Part shown: positions 10,293 to 21,016 of the stretch, piece by piece
Layout: each line of letters starts with the position of its first letter
How positions within the stretch are numbered: the stretch's first letter is position 1
From: Gnetum montanum
Lineage: Eukaryota; Streptophyta; Gnetopsida; Gnetales; Gnetaceae
DNA: 64,000 nucleotides
NCBI GenBank assembly: GCA_015680685.1
Contig: MNCI01030902.1
Span: 588,502 to 652,501, forward strand
Direction: 5' to 3'
Position numbers and translations under genes: made by a program
The notes under the pieces: model-generated
What the model was told of the DNA's origin: nothing
Databases searched by the model: none
The model's input: only the letters and a program-made list of their open reading frames with translations

Positions 10293-12310
10293 ATGGAATC
10301 TTCCCAATCCAACCCAGTAACACTACTGATTGCTGACTTTGGGGCTGAAGCTTCAAACCCTGTGACTGCTACGGAATCCATAACCATTATTGAACACATA
10401 AATCCTCAAGGCCCTACATGCTAATCCCTCATGCTATAGGGCAAAGGCCCCATTCACGCAACTCTTACACCCAAACAGTATAATTTTATCTATGTCAAAA
10501 TCCAATCCAACCTACCCATTGATCATGTAGAGAGGGAAGCTAAGCGAGAATATGAATTTATCCACAAAGGAGGATGTGAGTTTATCCATTTTGCATTTAA
10601 CATAATCCCACTATCTGAAAACCATCATAAAATCATATCCCAACTTCTTATGGCTAGAAGTCAAGCCTTACAACTACCTCCCATAGAGCCTCAAGATGAA
10701 GAAGATGACTTTGCAGCCCAATCTAAACATGGAGAATCATACCATACCATTAGCCCCCATGCCCACACAAACCCATTATTCCATCCTTTCCTGGAAGAAA
10801 TTGTGTTTCTGTCTTCATCCACAAACACTTGAGGACCTATTCCCCATTCCATTCCTATCTTCTCCATGCTCAATAACATTCACTCTGATACGTCCACTTC
10901 CATCATTCCTCCACCAGTGCAGTCCCAACAACTCCCCCAAACCAACGCAGGGTTAATCTTCCACCCTCAAGTAATTGGAATACTGTCAGTCATACTAGCT
11001 TCCACATCCATTCATTACATACCCTAGATGCAGATTCATGGGGCATCATTGATTACTCCAACCCAACATGTTCAAGGTGTTACCTCACAAGCTATCGCTG
11101 GGCAGTGGGTTCCACCAGTAGTCTCGGTTCTGAATACCATCCCACCACAACAAATGTTAGCTCAACATCCTTTCTTTCCCTTTCCAATGTGATAATTAAA
11201 CCATTATCATGCACAATCTGTGCAATCCACTGGTTTACCTACTACCCAAGAATGGGTAGGCACACAAAAAATGATGCACTAATTGGTAGAAGAATTAAAA
11301 CACCTTAAAACTTTCAACAATGAGGAATTCAAGGTACTAGATTTCTATCAAGATGACCCAATTGACCCCTTAGTTCCACCCTTGACCTTGCCAAAAGGAG
11401 TCTCATTACCTCAACTGACCAAGTACAATGGAGAAGGGGACCCAAATGCCCACCTAGTGACATTTAGAACCGGAAGCCTTTTACTTCAAGCATGGCCTCA
11501 TGTAATTTTGTGAGTGTTTGCAATGTCCTTAACCAGAAAAGCCTTAGACTGGTACTAATCTTTACCTCGTAGCTTCATATCTTCCTTAGAGAGTTTTTTG
11601 CATCAGTTTGTCACCCGTTTCAAGTACAATTTGAAACCTAAAGTCATCTTAGATAGCTTGATTCAAGTTAAACAAGTGCCATTAGAGCCAGTGCAAAAAT
11701 TTATCCAAAGGTGGAGTGCAGCCTTAAACGAACTTCACAAACCTATCCCTGAAACATATTTACTCACTATCCTTAAGTCAGCCGTGAATGACTTTATTAA
11801 GTCAAAAATTTACTGCCTGAAAGCTTTAGGTTAGATAGGTTTTGTGAATATCATCAATGGTGTGGTCATGTGATTGATTACAGCTTTGCGTTGAAACAAG
11901 ACATACACCGCATGATAGATGGGGGCGAAGTAGTGTTCGATGAGACAAACCCAATAGGGCCTCAAAACCAATCCATGGGGGTCTACAAGGATCCTCTCAA
12001 TACCAAAACCAACGATGCCCCATATGTGATTAATACTATCCATATGGAAAATAGACAAGATGTTCCGTGAAAGCCTTTTGTGATTCGTGGGCATTCAGAA
12101 AACACACCTACCCCAATATATCCTCAAATCCCTTTTCCCACACGCACGTCCCCCATACCATCAAAACCATTCATCATCCACATACCTCCTTCGGTTTCCA
12201 CCACAACAAACATACCATCTGAAAACCAACCCATTCCCTTTGTGGTCTAGGTGTCAAACACCCTGGCACGCAACCCACCTCCACTTCTCGACAACCTTTG
12301 TGAGAACGTC
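10293..12310 (+). pseudogene. Gag of element B (broken, internally deleted)
   Basis: The N-terminal region starts at ATG 10293 and matches the leaders of C and D in the block around YEFIHKGG. The conserved gag core is at 11283-11513 and 11598-11834 (LTKYNGEGDPNAHLVTF, FVTRFKYNLKPKV, NDFIKSKIYC). Immediately afterwards, at about 11825, the sequence jumps to the zinc-knuckle-like block (RFCEYHQWCGHVIDY). Element C has about 490 extra bases at that point, so B lacks the basic linker. Stops of all three kinds and at least one frameshift are present. Confidence 0.82.
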
Positions 12311-12360
12311 TTGCTGATAGGCTAATAAGAGAGTGCGTAGAAAGAGAAAAAAGAGAGTGC

Positions 12361-13500
12361 ATGGAGAGAGAAAACCATGGACATGAATTAGGACTACCAA
12401 AGCCTACACCGCTAAGCATTGTACCCATGAGTTCATCCGTTAATGAGCCTAGTACAATTCACCAAAACAAAGATGAATTCACAAGTCATAAACCAAACCT
12501 AGCATTTTTAGCTACTAACCAAATCTCTACGGATAAGAATGTCCCAAATGGTAAAGACCTAGCAAATGCGTTGACCCAAGTCACACAAGCCTTAAAACAA
12601 AAGAATACTTCTTTAAGTTTGTATGACCTAGTAATGACTTCACCAGTACATCGAGAGGCTCTCATACGAATGCTAACTTCAATTCCTATTAGTGAGGATC
12701 TTCCTACAGACGAACCATCCATTTATGTAGTATTATCCTCACAACTTAAGAATCGAAGAACACATCCTTAGAGTTTCGCATTAAGGACATTAAGCTAGAT
12801 GAGAAAATAGGGGAAATCACCACGGCCCCTATGTTCATAACAATACAGGTTGATCATTTCAAAACATGTAGGGTGCATGTCGATGATGGTGTAGCAACAA
12901 ATGTAATACCTTTTTCCATCATCAAAAAATTGGGACTCACTGAACAAGTACAACCCACAACAACCTATTTTTTGAGATCTTTCAGTGGTTTCCATGTGGG
13001 AGTGAAAGGCATGGTTACCTTAGATTTCATAGTCAAAGACCAATTCCCTACATCAGCTGAATTCATAGTGGTTGATGAAATACCAGGGCTTAATTTGATT
13101 TTAGGACGTCGTTGGCTAGCTCAACTTAAAGCTGTATCTTCACCAATCCATCAAGAGATACATCTACCTTATGAGGGTGGTGAGATCATCATGCATGGGG
13201 ATACAACATCATCGATCACTTCCTCATACCTTGAGGTAGATCAAGGGTCAAAAATTGAGTTTTAAGCCTAAACAAGAAACCATGAACATATATCATAATG
13301 TGAACCCAACGTTGACTCACAATCCAACTAGCACTGAAGAAACACAAGACACAGACATAGGAGCCATTCCTGCTAATGTTTCTTGGTTAGAACTACCCTT
13401 TGACATCACCGATGAAGGGGAAGGTGAATATAAGATCATACCCATACACCCAGCACCACACGTTAAGTTACAAAAGATCAGGAGCCAACTCAACAACTAG
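12361..13500 (+). pseudogene. Protease region of element B
   Basis: The linker frame at 12361-12771 contains DLANALTQVTQALKQKN, then SLYDLVMTS, which also occur in C and D. The retropepsin-like domain at 12831-13265 is open for 144 codons, with active-site block VDDGVATNVIP and the C-terminal motif LILGRRWLAQL. D-D-G in place of D-S/T-G is shared with D, so it is a family trait. The frame at 13255-13500 matches the acidic tail that follows protease in C and ends at a TAG; no RT follows. Confidence 0.82.
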
Positions 13501-13504
13501 AACA

Positions 13505-13640
13505 AATGATACGAATTGTCCGAAATGAAGTTAAACTACGAACTGTCTAAAATGATGTTAAACTATGAAATATTCAAAATGACGTTAAACTATGAACTAT
13601 CTGCAATGACATTAAACTAGCCATGGTTAGAAATGGCTGA
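13505..13640 (+). repeat. Short tandem repeat after protease of B
   Basis: Four or five imperfect units of about 29-30 bp each contain an AAATGA-GTTAAACTA core, starting right behind the protease stop. The unit is related to the AAACTAG repeats at 38560-38850 in C and 58211-58445 in D, which occupy the same position. Confidence 0.75.
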
Positions 13641-14252
13641 TTCCATTTAAAACTTCTTGAAAAAATTACTACCTTTGACCCACCATGGCATAAAACTGGT
13701 AATCCTTTCTTTAACAACAGATGCAACAGTCCATCAAGACTTTAAACTGATGTACCAAGCCCAAAATGGCTTTAAACTAGAGCCAACAAATTACAAATTT
13801 ACAAACTCCTGTCATCTTACATTGAATTTTTGCTTACAAGTTACAACTTACGATTTAGATTCTTGCATGGTCGTTGCTTTCTTTTTCAAGTATTTACCTT
13901 ACATCTTGCTTTACACTTTAGAAATTTATGTTCCATTTAGTTGCATACATATACTCTAGAAAACAAAGAAAAATAATAAAAAAAACATAAAAGTACAAAA
14001 ATACATGGCCCGAAAAGGCCTTAAACTAGCTTATGGCCTGGAACGACCTAAAACTATCATTTTTTACATTGCTTTTCTTTCATTCATACATTCTAACCCT
14101 ATGTATGGTAGGTGTCGCTTGATGTTGTTTTCTTACTAGTTGATTTTTTTGCAGGATCTTGTAGGCACATAGCATGACCATGCATGTAGCATCACACTTT
14201 ACACAAGCAAGGTAAGCATTAGTCCACTATGACTATAAACTGGCATAGTTAG
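13641..14252 (+). other. Noncoding spacer of element B
   Basis: There is no recognisable coding sequence. It holds scattered TTAAACTAG-type motifs (for example around 14020-14060) and a good splice-acceptor-like sequence, a T-rich tract ending in GCAG at 14151-14154. The acceptor-like site resembles the one before RT in C at 43871-43880. The 100-codon frame at 13657-13959 has no similarity I recognise. Confidence 0.5.
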
Positions 14253-14736
14253 TCCTAGATCATGACTTAAAACTGATACCATAGAATAGTCCTAGCATCA
14301 TGAATTAAAATTGATACCACAGAATAGTACTAGATCATGACTTAAAACTGATACCACAAAAAAGTCCTAGATCATGACTTAAAAATGATACCACAAAACA
14401 GTCCTGGATCATGACTTAAAACTGATACTATAGAAAAGTCCTAGATCATGACCTAAAACTGATACCACAAAATAGTCTTGGATCATGACTTAAAACTGAT
14501 ACCATAGAATAGTCCTAGCATCATGAATTAAAATTGATACCACAGAATAGTCCTAGATCATGACTTAAAACTGATACCATAGAATAGTCTCGGCATCATG
14601 ACTTAAAACTGATACCACAGAATAGTCCTGGATCATGACTTAAAACTGATACCATAAAACAGTCTTGGATCATGACTTAAAACTGATACCATAGAACAGT
14701 CCTATATCATGACCTAAAACTGATACCATAAAGACA
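14253..14736 (+). repeat. Thirteen-unit 37-38 bp tandem array in element B
   Basis: The array consists of 13 head-to-tail units with the core CATGACTTAAAACTGATACC, each ending in AGT. Units 2 and 8 are identical and have a one-base-longer variant start (CCTAGCATCATGAATT), which points to a later duplication of about six units. No other part of the window has this array. It is not a CRISPR: there are no unique spacers. Confidence 0.92.
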
Positions 14737-16066
14737 TGTCCAGTATAACACTAAACTGCTACGTTCATCCGTCGTAACATGAAACTAGCATCCAGAGTCC
14801 ACTAAAACTATAAACTAGTTTGGCTCTTCACAGTCTACTATGACTATAAACTAGCAATGCACCGTCTGCCACGACGCTATACTGGCACCATCCAAGTGCT
14901 TATGACATGAAACTAATCCACAAAAATTCGCTAAGACTATAAACTGGTGACATCATCGATGACCAAGAAAAATTTGAAAAGATCTATTGTTGCAGTTGGT
15001 TGTGCCTATTCCACAAAGACTTATTGCATGATTCATATCATGGGGCCTAATGAAACTGATGCTATTCATGATTCTGTCTGCTTTGAAATTTGCACATGGT
15101 GACTCCATCTCCTTGTTTAAAATGTTTAGCTGACTATTTCATCTGTGGTTTTCTTGTCTTCTTGAAGTTGTGTTTGCAGGATGACACTTCTGAGGCGTTC
15201 GTGCATAGATGCACTTCATCATGACTACAAGGTATCACGTTTTTCTTGATGCACGTGACTGGGTTAATCAATCCGTTCATAAGTACATTCCTGACTCCTG
15301 ATACATTCCCTATTCCCCATCATCCTCCCTTATCCTATCCAATTATATCCCCCTGATACATTCTGCTCACCTCAAAACTCTTGATACACTGTTGCACACG
15401 GTAACTCTCTAAGCAGTTGCGACGCAAAACATGATACATAGTACATGATGCAAAATTCACGTGCTCAAACATGAGCATGGCACAAAAATCAAGCTCTTTC
15501 AAAAAGATTGAGAAAAGAAAAAAAACAAAAAAAATGTCAAAATGCATGAAAAAGGTCTTTAAGACCTCGTTGACATCATAAACAAAAGACTATTGGCCAT
15601 TCTCATACAAGCCCCAGGCGAGAAGGCAGTTGTCTTGAAAAAATAGTTACACTCGTGTCTCAAAGAGACCATGTTGCACATCATTGTGTGGCTTTGGCTG
15701 TTTACAACGGGTCCCAAAAATACTCTATAAGAGTCCCATTTCTCCAAAGAATGCACCTCCTATGTCTTGGTTCTGAGTTTGCTAAAAACCTAGCTGTTGA
15801 CAAGAACCAATGACATAACTTGTGCACAAGAGAGCATTCCTCTCCCAAAAATCCTAGTAGCAATCATTGCCCTTAACCTCTTAGCTTCTCTGGTTATAAC
15901 CGATTCCCTTGCATCTTGAACCACATTCCCTCAATCCCATGTACTTTTTAAAATGGTGCGATGACACCCAACTAAGGGCCAACGATTAATGTTTGATGCT
16001 TTATTCCTCATGGTGCTTTGCACTTCTTTGTCAATGCCTCTCAGGTGGATTCCTCTAAATTTCAAC
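14737..16066 (+). other. 3' noncoding region of element B
   Basis: The part at 14737-14960 carries degenerate units such as ACTATAAACTAGCA that match the post-integrase region of C (47310-47640). From about 15800 the sequence matches 48700-48800 of C. This places the deletion junction of B inside the repeat arrays: everything between protease and the post-integrase region is missing. I see no gene. Confidence 0.7.
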
Positions 16067-16079
16067 AAAGAGGGGCCAA
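16067..16079 (+). promoter_or_regulatory. Polypurine tract of element B
   Basis: AAAGAGGGGCCAA directly abuts the TGAAACACC start of the 3' LTR. C has the related AAAGAGGAGCCAT at 48801-48813. A purine-rich tract here primes plus-strand DNA synthesis in LTR retrotransposons. Confidence 0.75.
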
Positions 16080-17770
16080 TGAAACACCAGTAATTTTGGC
16101 CTAGAACTTTTAGACAAGAATCAACCTAAGTCATGCTACTGCCCAACATGAGTACAACGTGACCAAACTTGGAGGCCTCTGAAACAGCCCCCGATGGTCC
16201 ATGATTCAACAAGCAAGGTCCCCCTAGGGCCCATAGACTACTGCACCAACTTCTAACATCCAGAATCAAAAGTTGTAGGTTCAAAATGTTTGGTTTTGGC
16301 TAAGTACACTTTGATTACTTTTTTAGACACTGCACAACGTGAGGATCAGCGTCACCAACTTTTGGAGCCCAAAAATTGAGTCAAAACTGGCCAAAATCAA
16401 GCACAAGGACCCTCCATGACCTTCACCAAGATCCCTAGCAGCTCCGAGCCTCCAGAAACTCAATATTTGGGCCTCATATGTGCCATTTTGACTTTGTGAC
16501 GCTGGGGTTACTTTTTTAGACGTTGCATAGCTTAAGGATCGGCGTCACCAACTTTTAGAACCCCAAAACTGAGCCAAAATGACTGGATTTCAAGGGTGCA
16601 AATCATCCTCAAGGTCCACTATTGATAACTATGGGTCCTAGCCTTCAAAAATTCTAGATTTCCACTCAAAATTGCAAGTTTTGGAGGTCACACTGCAAGT
16701 CACGCTGTGCAGTTAAATTTCTCTTGTTGTACATTTTATTATAAATCCCCATTTGTGGGCATGTCAAGCCCGCATGGTCTAAAACACAACAAAAAAATAT
16801 ATATATAATTTTTCAAGCAGGCTAGTGTCGGAGCTAATCCTCCTAAATTTTCTTTAAATTTTTATCGCTTGAGGGCTTGTTTTTCTAATTTTTTTGTATT
16901 TTCATGGGCTTGAATGACCCAAAAATTGTAAAATACATTGAACCTAGTCAAAGAATGCAATTGCCAACACACATCCAACTTGTGCACAACTATCCAACAT
17001 GAATACATTAAACCTGGTCAAAGAATGCAACTGTCCAAGCCTAGCCCAACCCTATAAATACCCTATCAATTCACACAAACTGGAGGAGGAGAAAAGAAGA
17101 AGATGGAGGGAGGAAAAAATTAGAGAGATTGGCAATTTTGAAAAATTGGAGAGATTGGTAATTCTGAAAAATTGGAGAGATTGGAAATTCTGAAAAATTG
17201 GCAATTCTAAAAAATTGGAGAGATTGGCAATTCTGAAAAAGAACAGAACTTGCAATCCTTGGGTGCTCGGCACATCTGATTGTTGGCTTTCAAGTTTTTC
17301 TAACGTTCATCCCATTTCATCATCGCATCATCGTGTCATATCATTCTGGAGCTAGGCATTTGACTTGCCATCCACACATGTGCAACTACGCTTTGACTGG
17401 TGCATATTCCTATTTGAACAATACAATACAGTTTCATCATTGCATCCTATTTACATTATTTACTTTGGTTTATGCTTTGTTTACAATATTACTCTATTTA
17501 TGCTTTATTTATAATTTAGTACGCTCTTTTTACATTTCATATCGTCGTTTGCATTCCGTTTACATCCCGTTTACAATAACCCCAATGCTAGTCGTAGCTT
17601 ACGCTTGGGGAAGTCATTTGTTGATTTGCATGCAGACCATCCAAGGTACTCTGCCTTTGTTTATTTTTCCAGCTTGCCCTTGGGTGAAGGCAGGGTTAGC
17701 TATGGCTGCCTGACGATCTCTCGATGTTTGTTTCCCTTCCAGCCTTACACCGACGATTTAGGTCAGTACA
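16080..17770 (+). repeat. 3' LTR of element B
   Basis: This is the TG...CA-bounded copy of 8332-10105, ending GGTCAGTACA and followed by ATGAT. It has the 70-bp U5 segment only once. It differs from the 5' LTR by scattered substitutions and small gaps, so B is not a recent arrival. Confidence 0.92.
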
Positions 17771-17775
17771 ATGAT
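17771..17775. other. Target site duplication of element B, right copy (ATGAT)
   Basis: Identical to 8327-8331 and directly after the 3' LTR of B. Confidence 0.9.
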
Positions 17776-18372
17776 CAAAATGTCCATCTTTGTCATGTGT
17801 TCGTGTTTCTTTTTTAGACCCTTTATGTTCATCGGTCCAAAATCTAGGTTATGGATAGTTGAGTGAAGATTTTGATACACAACCCCATGACTGAAGTCAA
17901 TAGGAGAAACATCATTATGTGGGAGACCTCTTGAGGTAGGTTCACCACCCTCATTTTCACTTATGACATGTGGGACATTCTAAGACAACTTTCCCTTTAT
18001 GGATTCATAATGCCTCTCCTATTGTAGATCCCTTTGACATTGTGCCTCCATGGGTTAATACTCTCTTGAGTCATAATCATGCACAATGTACTCTACTTGT
18101 AAGTGCTACATACCAATTCATGTGAGATCATGAAGGAGCATGCTCGGGACTGAGTGATCAGGAGGTAACACTATGTTACCTCCTAAATCATGCCAACACA
18201 ATTGTTCATCCTGGTGGAGGATAAAGGTAAAGTTTGGTATATACTCATTAGGATGAACATATATCATGTGAAACTATTAAGGGACTGGTAGATTATCATG
18301 TGTACTACACCTCCGATTATTTCCTATATTGAACCCAGGTGGTGAAACACTCTCGTAAGAAGAAGGAGACAT
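17776..18372 (-). pseudogene. Gag of element A, N-terminal part
   Basis: The likely start is the minus-strand ATG at 18370-18372, giving MSPSSYESVSPPGFNIGNN, rich in Ser, Pro and Asn as Athila gag leaders often are. It continues on the other side of element B at 8331. In-frame stops appear soon after the start. The PBS lies 120 bases upstream. Confidence 0.6.
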
Positions 18373-18491
18373 AATTTTCTATTCAATTTGCAATACTTTT
18401 CATTTCACTAATTATAAGATAACCAACCCTAAGGGTTCATTCCAATGATGTGAAGATTTCCTAAGTTCTAGCTAGTGCACAAACAACAAAG

Positions 18492-18509
18492 TCCCTAGCA
18501 ACAGTGCCA
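18492..18509 (-). promoter_or_regulatory. Primer-binding site of element A
   Basis: The minus strand reads TGGCACTGTTGCTAGGGA one base inside the 5' LTR. It differs at a few positions from the tRNA-Asp type site TGGCGCCGTTGCCGGGGA known from Athila elements. This is the main evidence for the lineage. Confidence 0.8.
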
Positions 18510-18510
18510 A

Positions 18511-19329
18511 TGATGAGCAGTGAGGTATCCCTATGCTCAACCATGCAAACATGAACGTACACATATAATCTAGTTGAATTGCAAGGACTAGGTGCTTATG
18601 CAACTTTACAGAACCTAGGTAGGTTAGTCAATCACTATCTTTCCAAGCTTACTTGTATAGTGTGATTGTATGGTTAAGTAAATTTGAGGTATATGATTTT
18701 TATATATTTTTACATTTTATGTCCTGGTGCTACAAAGGGAGAAGTAACTAATTTAATTTAACTAATCAACTATTCTCTAACTATTCCTAACACTAGCATC
18801 CATTCCCACTTTTCGTCCGCATCCTGAACCAATGCAACACTATTGGGATTACCAAACGCTAATCGTTACTAGGTTACCAAGTGTTCCACACATGCTCAAA
18901 GTGGTTGTACTAAGTGTACTTACTTGGGAGAGTAACAAGGTGAGAGAGAGAACATTAATTAACTAGGAAAAGCATTAAATAATTGTAAATAACAATAAAT
19001 AAGTGATTCTAAATACTGCAAGGTTTATCACAAAGTTCATCTTTATTTCTAGCCACAAGGTGTGCTCAGGTACAAAATGCTCAAATAAAGATCCATTCAC
19101 TTTATGACTCCTTCTGTGGGCACTTAGAAATAATTATAACTCTAATAAGGGAAAAAGTCAAAAGTTCAGGTAAGGGACCAAGACTAATTGACTAACTATT
19201 TTTAAACCAAGTGCGCGCACCTCTTATTTATAGGCGACAAGATATGGCCCAATATCAAATGTCTGATATCACTTGGAAGGCTTCGATATCACGTACCTAA
19301 TATCATGGATGTGATATCATGACTCATCA
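18511..19329 (-). repeat. 5' LTR of element A
   Basis: 819 bp, starting TGATGAGTC in element orientation at 19329 and ending at 18511 next to the PBS. It aligns with 1-825. Beyond 19329 the sequence switches to gag of element F. Confidence 0.85.
19224..19233 (-). promoter_or_regulatory. TATA box of element A 5' LTR
   Basis: The minus strand reads CCTATAAATAAG. The matching site in the 3' LTR is at about 710-720, and LTR F has CTATAAATAC at about 20790-20800. Confidence 0.6.
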
Positions 19330-19524
19330 CTTTTTATTTCATGCTTATGGAGTATTCTAACTTCCTATATTATCTATGTCATTCTCCTAGTATCCCACAA
19401 GGGCTCATCATCATCAGACATGTCATAGTGATGATTTCTATTTCTATTTATTTGATTATGATGATATGGTCTATGCATACTTTGATTATCTCTTCTATTT
19501 CTATTCTATCTTTGTATTAACCCC

Positions 19525-19866
19525 TTAGTATATCTCTATTTCTATACCTATGTTATCCTTGTCAGAAATAGATATGGAAGAGGAAGAGGAAGATGGTGAA
19601 CTAGGAGAATCACCATGGCTACTATATCTCCCCGTATGGTCCATTGATTTATCTCTACTAGGTTTGGAGGAGGTCCTAAGCTTTGAGGCCCTCCTTATTA
19701 TAGGACATACTACATCTTCTCTATGATTGTCTTCATTAGTTGAATGTAGTCTTTGAGTGTTGTAATGGTCTAATTGAGCATATGAGATGCTTGCTTGTGG
19801 TTGTTTACAATAGTTTTCCTTAGTATAAATTCTATCATTTTTCCTAAGAGTATTCTCATCATACAA
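19525..19866 (-). pseudogene. Gag N-terminal fragment of element F
   Basis: A 113-codon minus frame starts MYDENTLRKNDRIYTKENYC and ends in a Ser-rich low-complexity stretch plus an acidic tail. Similarity to A gag is in the Ser/Pro-rich part. It encodes no recognisable enzyme and is truncated by the insertion of A downstream. Confidence 0.55.
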
Positions 19867-20011
19867 TGCATTATTGGTTCTATGTGAAGAAGAACATGGT
19901 TTTATCTAATAATGTATGTGACTTGAAATATTAATGTTTTCTACAAGATAAATCATTAATACTTTTACAACAATCATTTATGATATAACTAATCTTAGAT
20001 AACTAGCACCA

Positions 20012-20029
20012 TCCCCAAAAATGATGCCA
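20012..20029 (-). promoter_or_regulatory. Primer-binding site of element F
   Basis: The minus strand reads TGGCATCATTTTTGGGGA, a decayed version of the tRNA-Asp type Athila site, and lies one base from the LTR end, like the site in A. Confidence 0.65.
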
Positions 20030-20030
20030 A

Positions 20031-21016
20031 TGATGAGTGATAGGTACCTCCTACATCCAACCATATGAATCACAAGTGTTCACATGCAATCCAATTGAAT
20101 TCCTTGGATGGGACTAGTTGTAGCATCTAGATCATTAAGCATTACTCATAGAATGTTATCTTCCTACTTGGACCAGTGGTAGCTATTCACATATGGTTTA
20201 GTCCAAAGTAAGGCATATGATAATTGATGTTGTTAGGTCCATTTTACTCCTTGTGATAAACATAATTGAGAATGAAATTTACTCCTAAATCCTAGTAATG
20301 ATAGTAATATAAATCTACTCTAGCCTAGAGTGATGAGCATCTAGTCCTAGCTTACCATACATGCCTTGGGCTCATGTAACCATTACTAGGTTAAAAAGCA
20401 TTATTCTACTAGGCAAACCAAGGAAAAATACTACTAGATTACCTAACGATTACACTTAAATTCTTGAGGGCAATCATACTCATCCCACTTTACTAATGAC
20501 CAAGAAAGTAAAGTACTTGAAAATGTAGATAATTAAACTAATAAAATAGTAAAAACTATGCTAAGTGAAATAGTAAAACTAAGTGGGTGTTACAATGATA
20601 AAAAGCAATCTCAACCTTTATTTCTAGTTATGAACTGTGCTCAAGTACACTTCACTCAAATAAATATTCCATGAAACTATTCAAGACCACACTTTGGGCA
20701 TTCACTCTATTGCTAAAACTAGGAAAAAATGTACAAGAATGTAAATATGGATGGAATGAAACTTCTTTCAATCCATCTACCCATGTGTTGTATTTATAGG
20801 CTGCACACATCCCACGATATTAGATCTACATTGATATAGCTTATGCTATGATATCGAATATACGACATCATAGATATGATATTGTAGTTACACTATCATT
20901 GGTGGAGAAAAATGGACTTTTTGTCAAACAAATAAGATATAGCATCAATGATATTGTAGATGCAACATAACATCAATGATATCCCATCAGTGATATCCTA
21001 TCCAATTGATGATTCA
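20031..21016 (-). repeat. 5' LTR of element F
   Basis: The low-coordinate end (TGATGAGTGATAGGTACC) corresponds to 18511 in A. It holds a TATA-like box (minus) near 20795 and repeated ATATC/GATAT palindromes at 20815-21000. The upper boundary, near TTGATGATTCA at 21016, is an estimate. It is similar to A's LTR only in parts, so it is a different subfamily. Confidence 0.6.

Larger units (their letters stand above)
8332..17770 (+). mobile_element. Element B: Tat-like LTR retrotransposon without RT or integrase
   Basis: The LTRs at 8332-10105 and 16080-17770 are near-identical in structure, start with TGAAACACC and end in TA/CA, with the target duplication ATGAT outside. Inside are a PBS-like site, gag and protease, followed by 2.6 kb of short repeats and noncoding sequence up to a polypurine tract. 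RT, RNase H and integrase are absent, so this copy could only have moved with enzymes from another element. Gag, protease, PBS and the 3' region are clearly related to elements C and D. Confidence 0.92.
1..19329 (-). mobile_element. Element A: Athila-like Ty3/gypsy LTR retrotransposon, split by element B
   Basis: Two related LTRs (1-825 and 18511-19329) enclose minus-strand gag, protease, RT, RNase H and integrase in the usual Ty3/gypsy order. The primer-binding site at 18492-18509 (TGGCACTGTTGCTAGGGA on the minus strand) closely resembles the tRNA-Asp type site typical of Athila elements, and the RT active site reads LMDDFST. Element B (8332-17770) is inserted in gag. The right flank is the gag region of element F, so A inserted into F. 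The left end, about 18 bases of the 3' LTR and the left target duplication lie outside the window. All reading frames are broken, so the copy is dead. Confidence 0.88.
19330..21016 (-). mobile_element. Element F: 5' end of an Athila-like element, interrupted by A
   Basis: It contains an LTR (20031-21016), a PBS and the start of gag. The gag frame at 19525-19866 (113 codons) has HGDSPSSPSSSS, matching element A gag at about 8260. The rest of F lies to the left of A, outside the window. No stop interrupts the 113-codon frame, but it is cut by A at 19329. Confidence 0.75.

Noticed and set aside
14253-14736. CRISPR-like regular repeat
   Set aside because: Units are contiguous with no unique spacers, and the surroundings are a plant retrotransposon.
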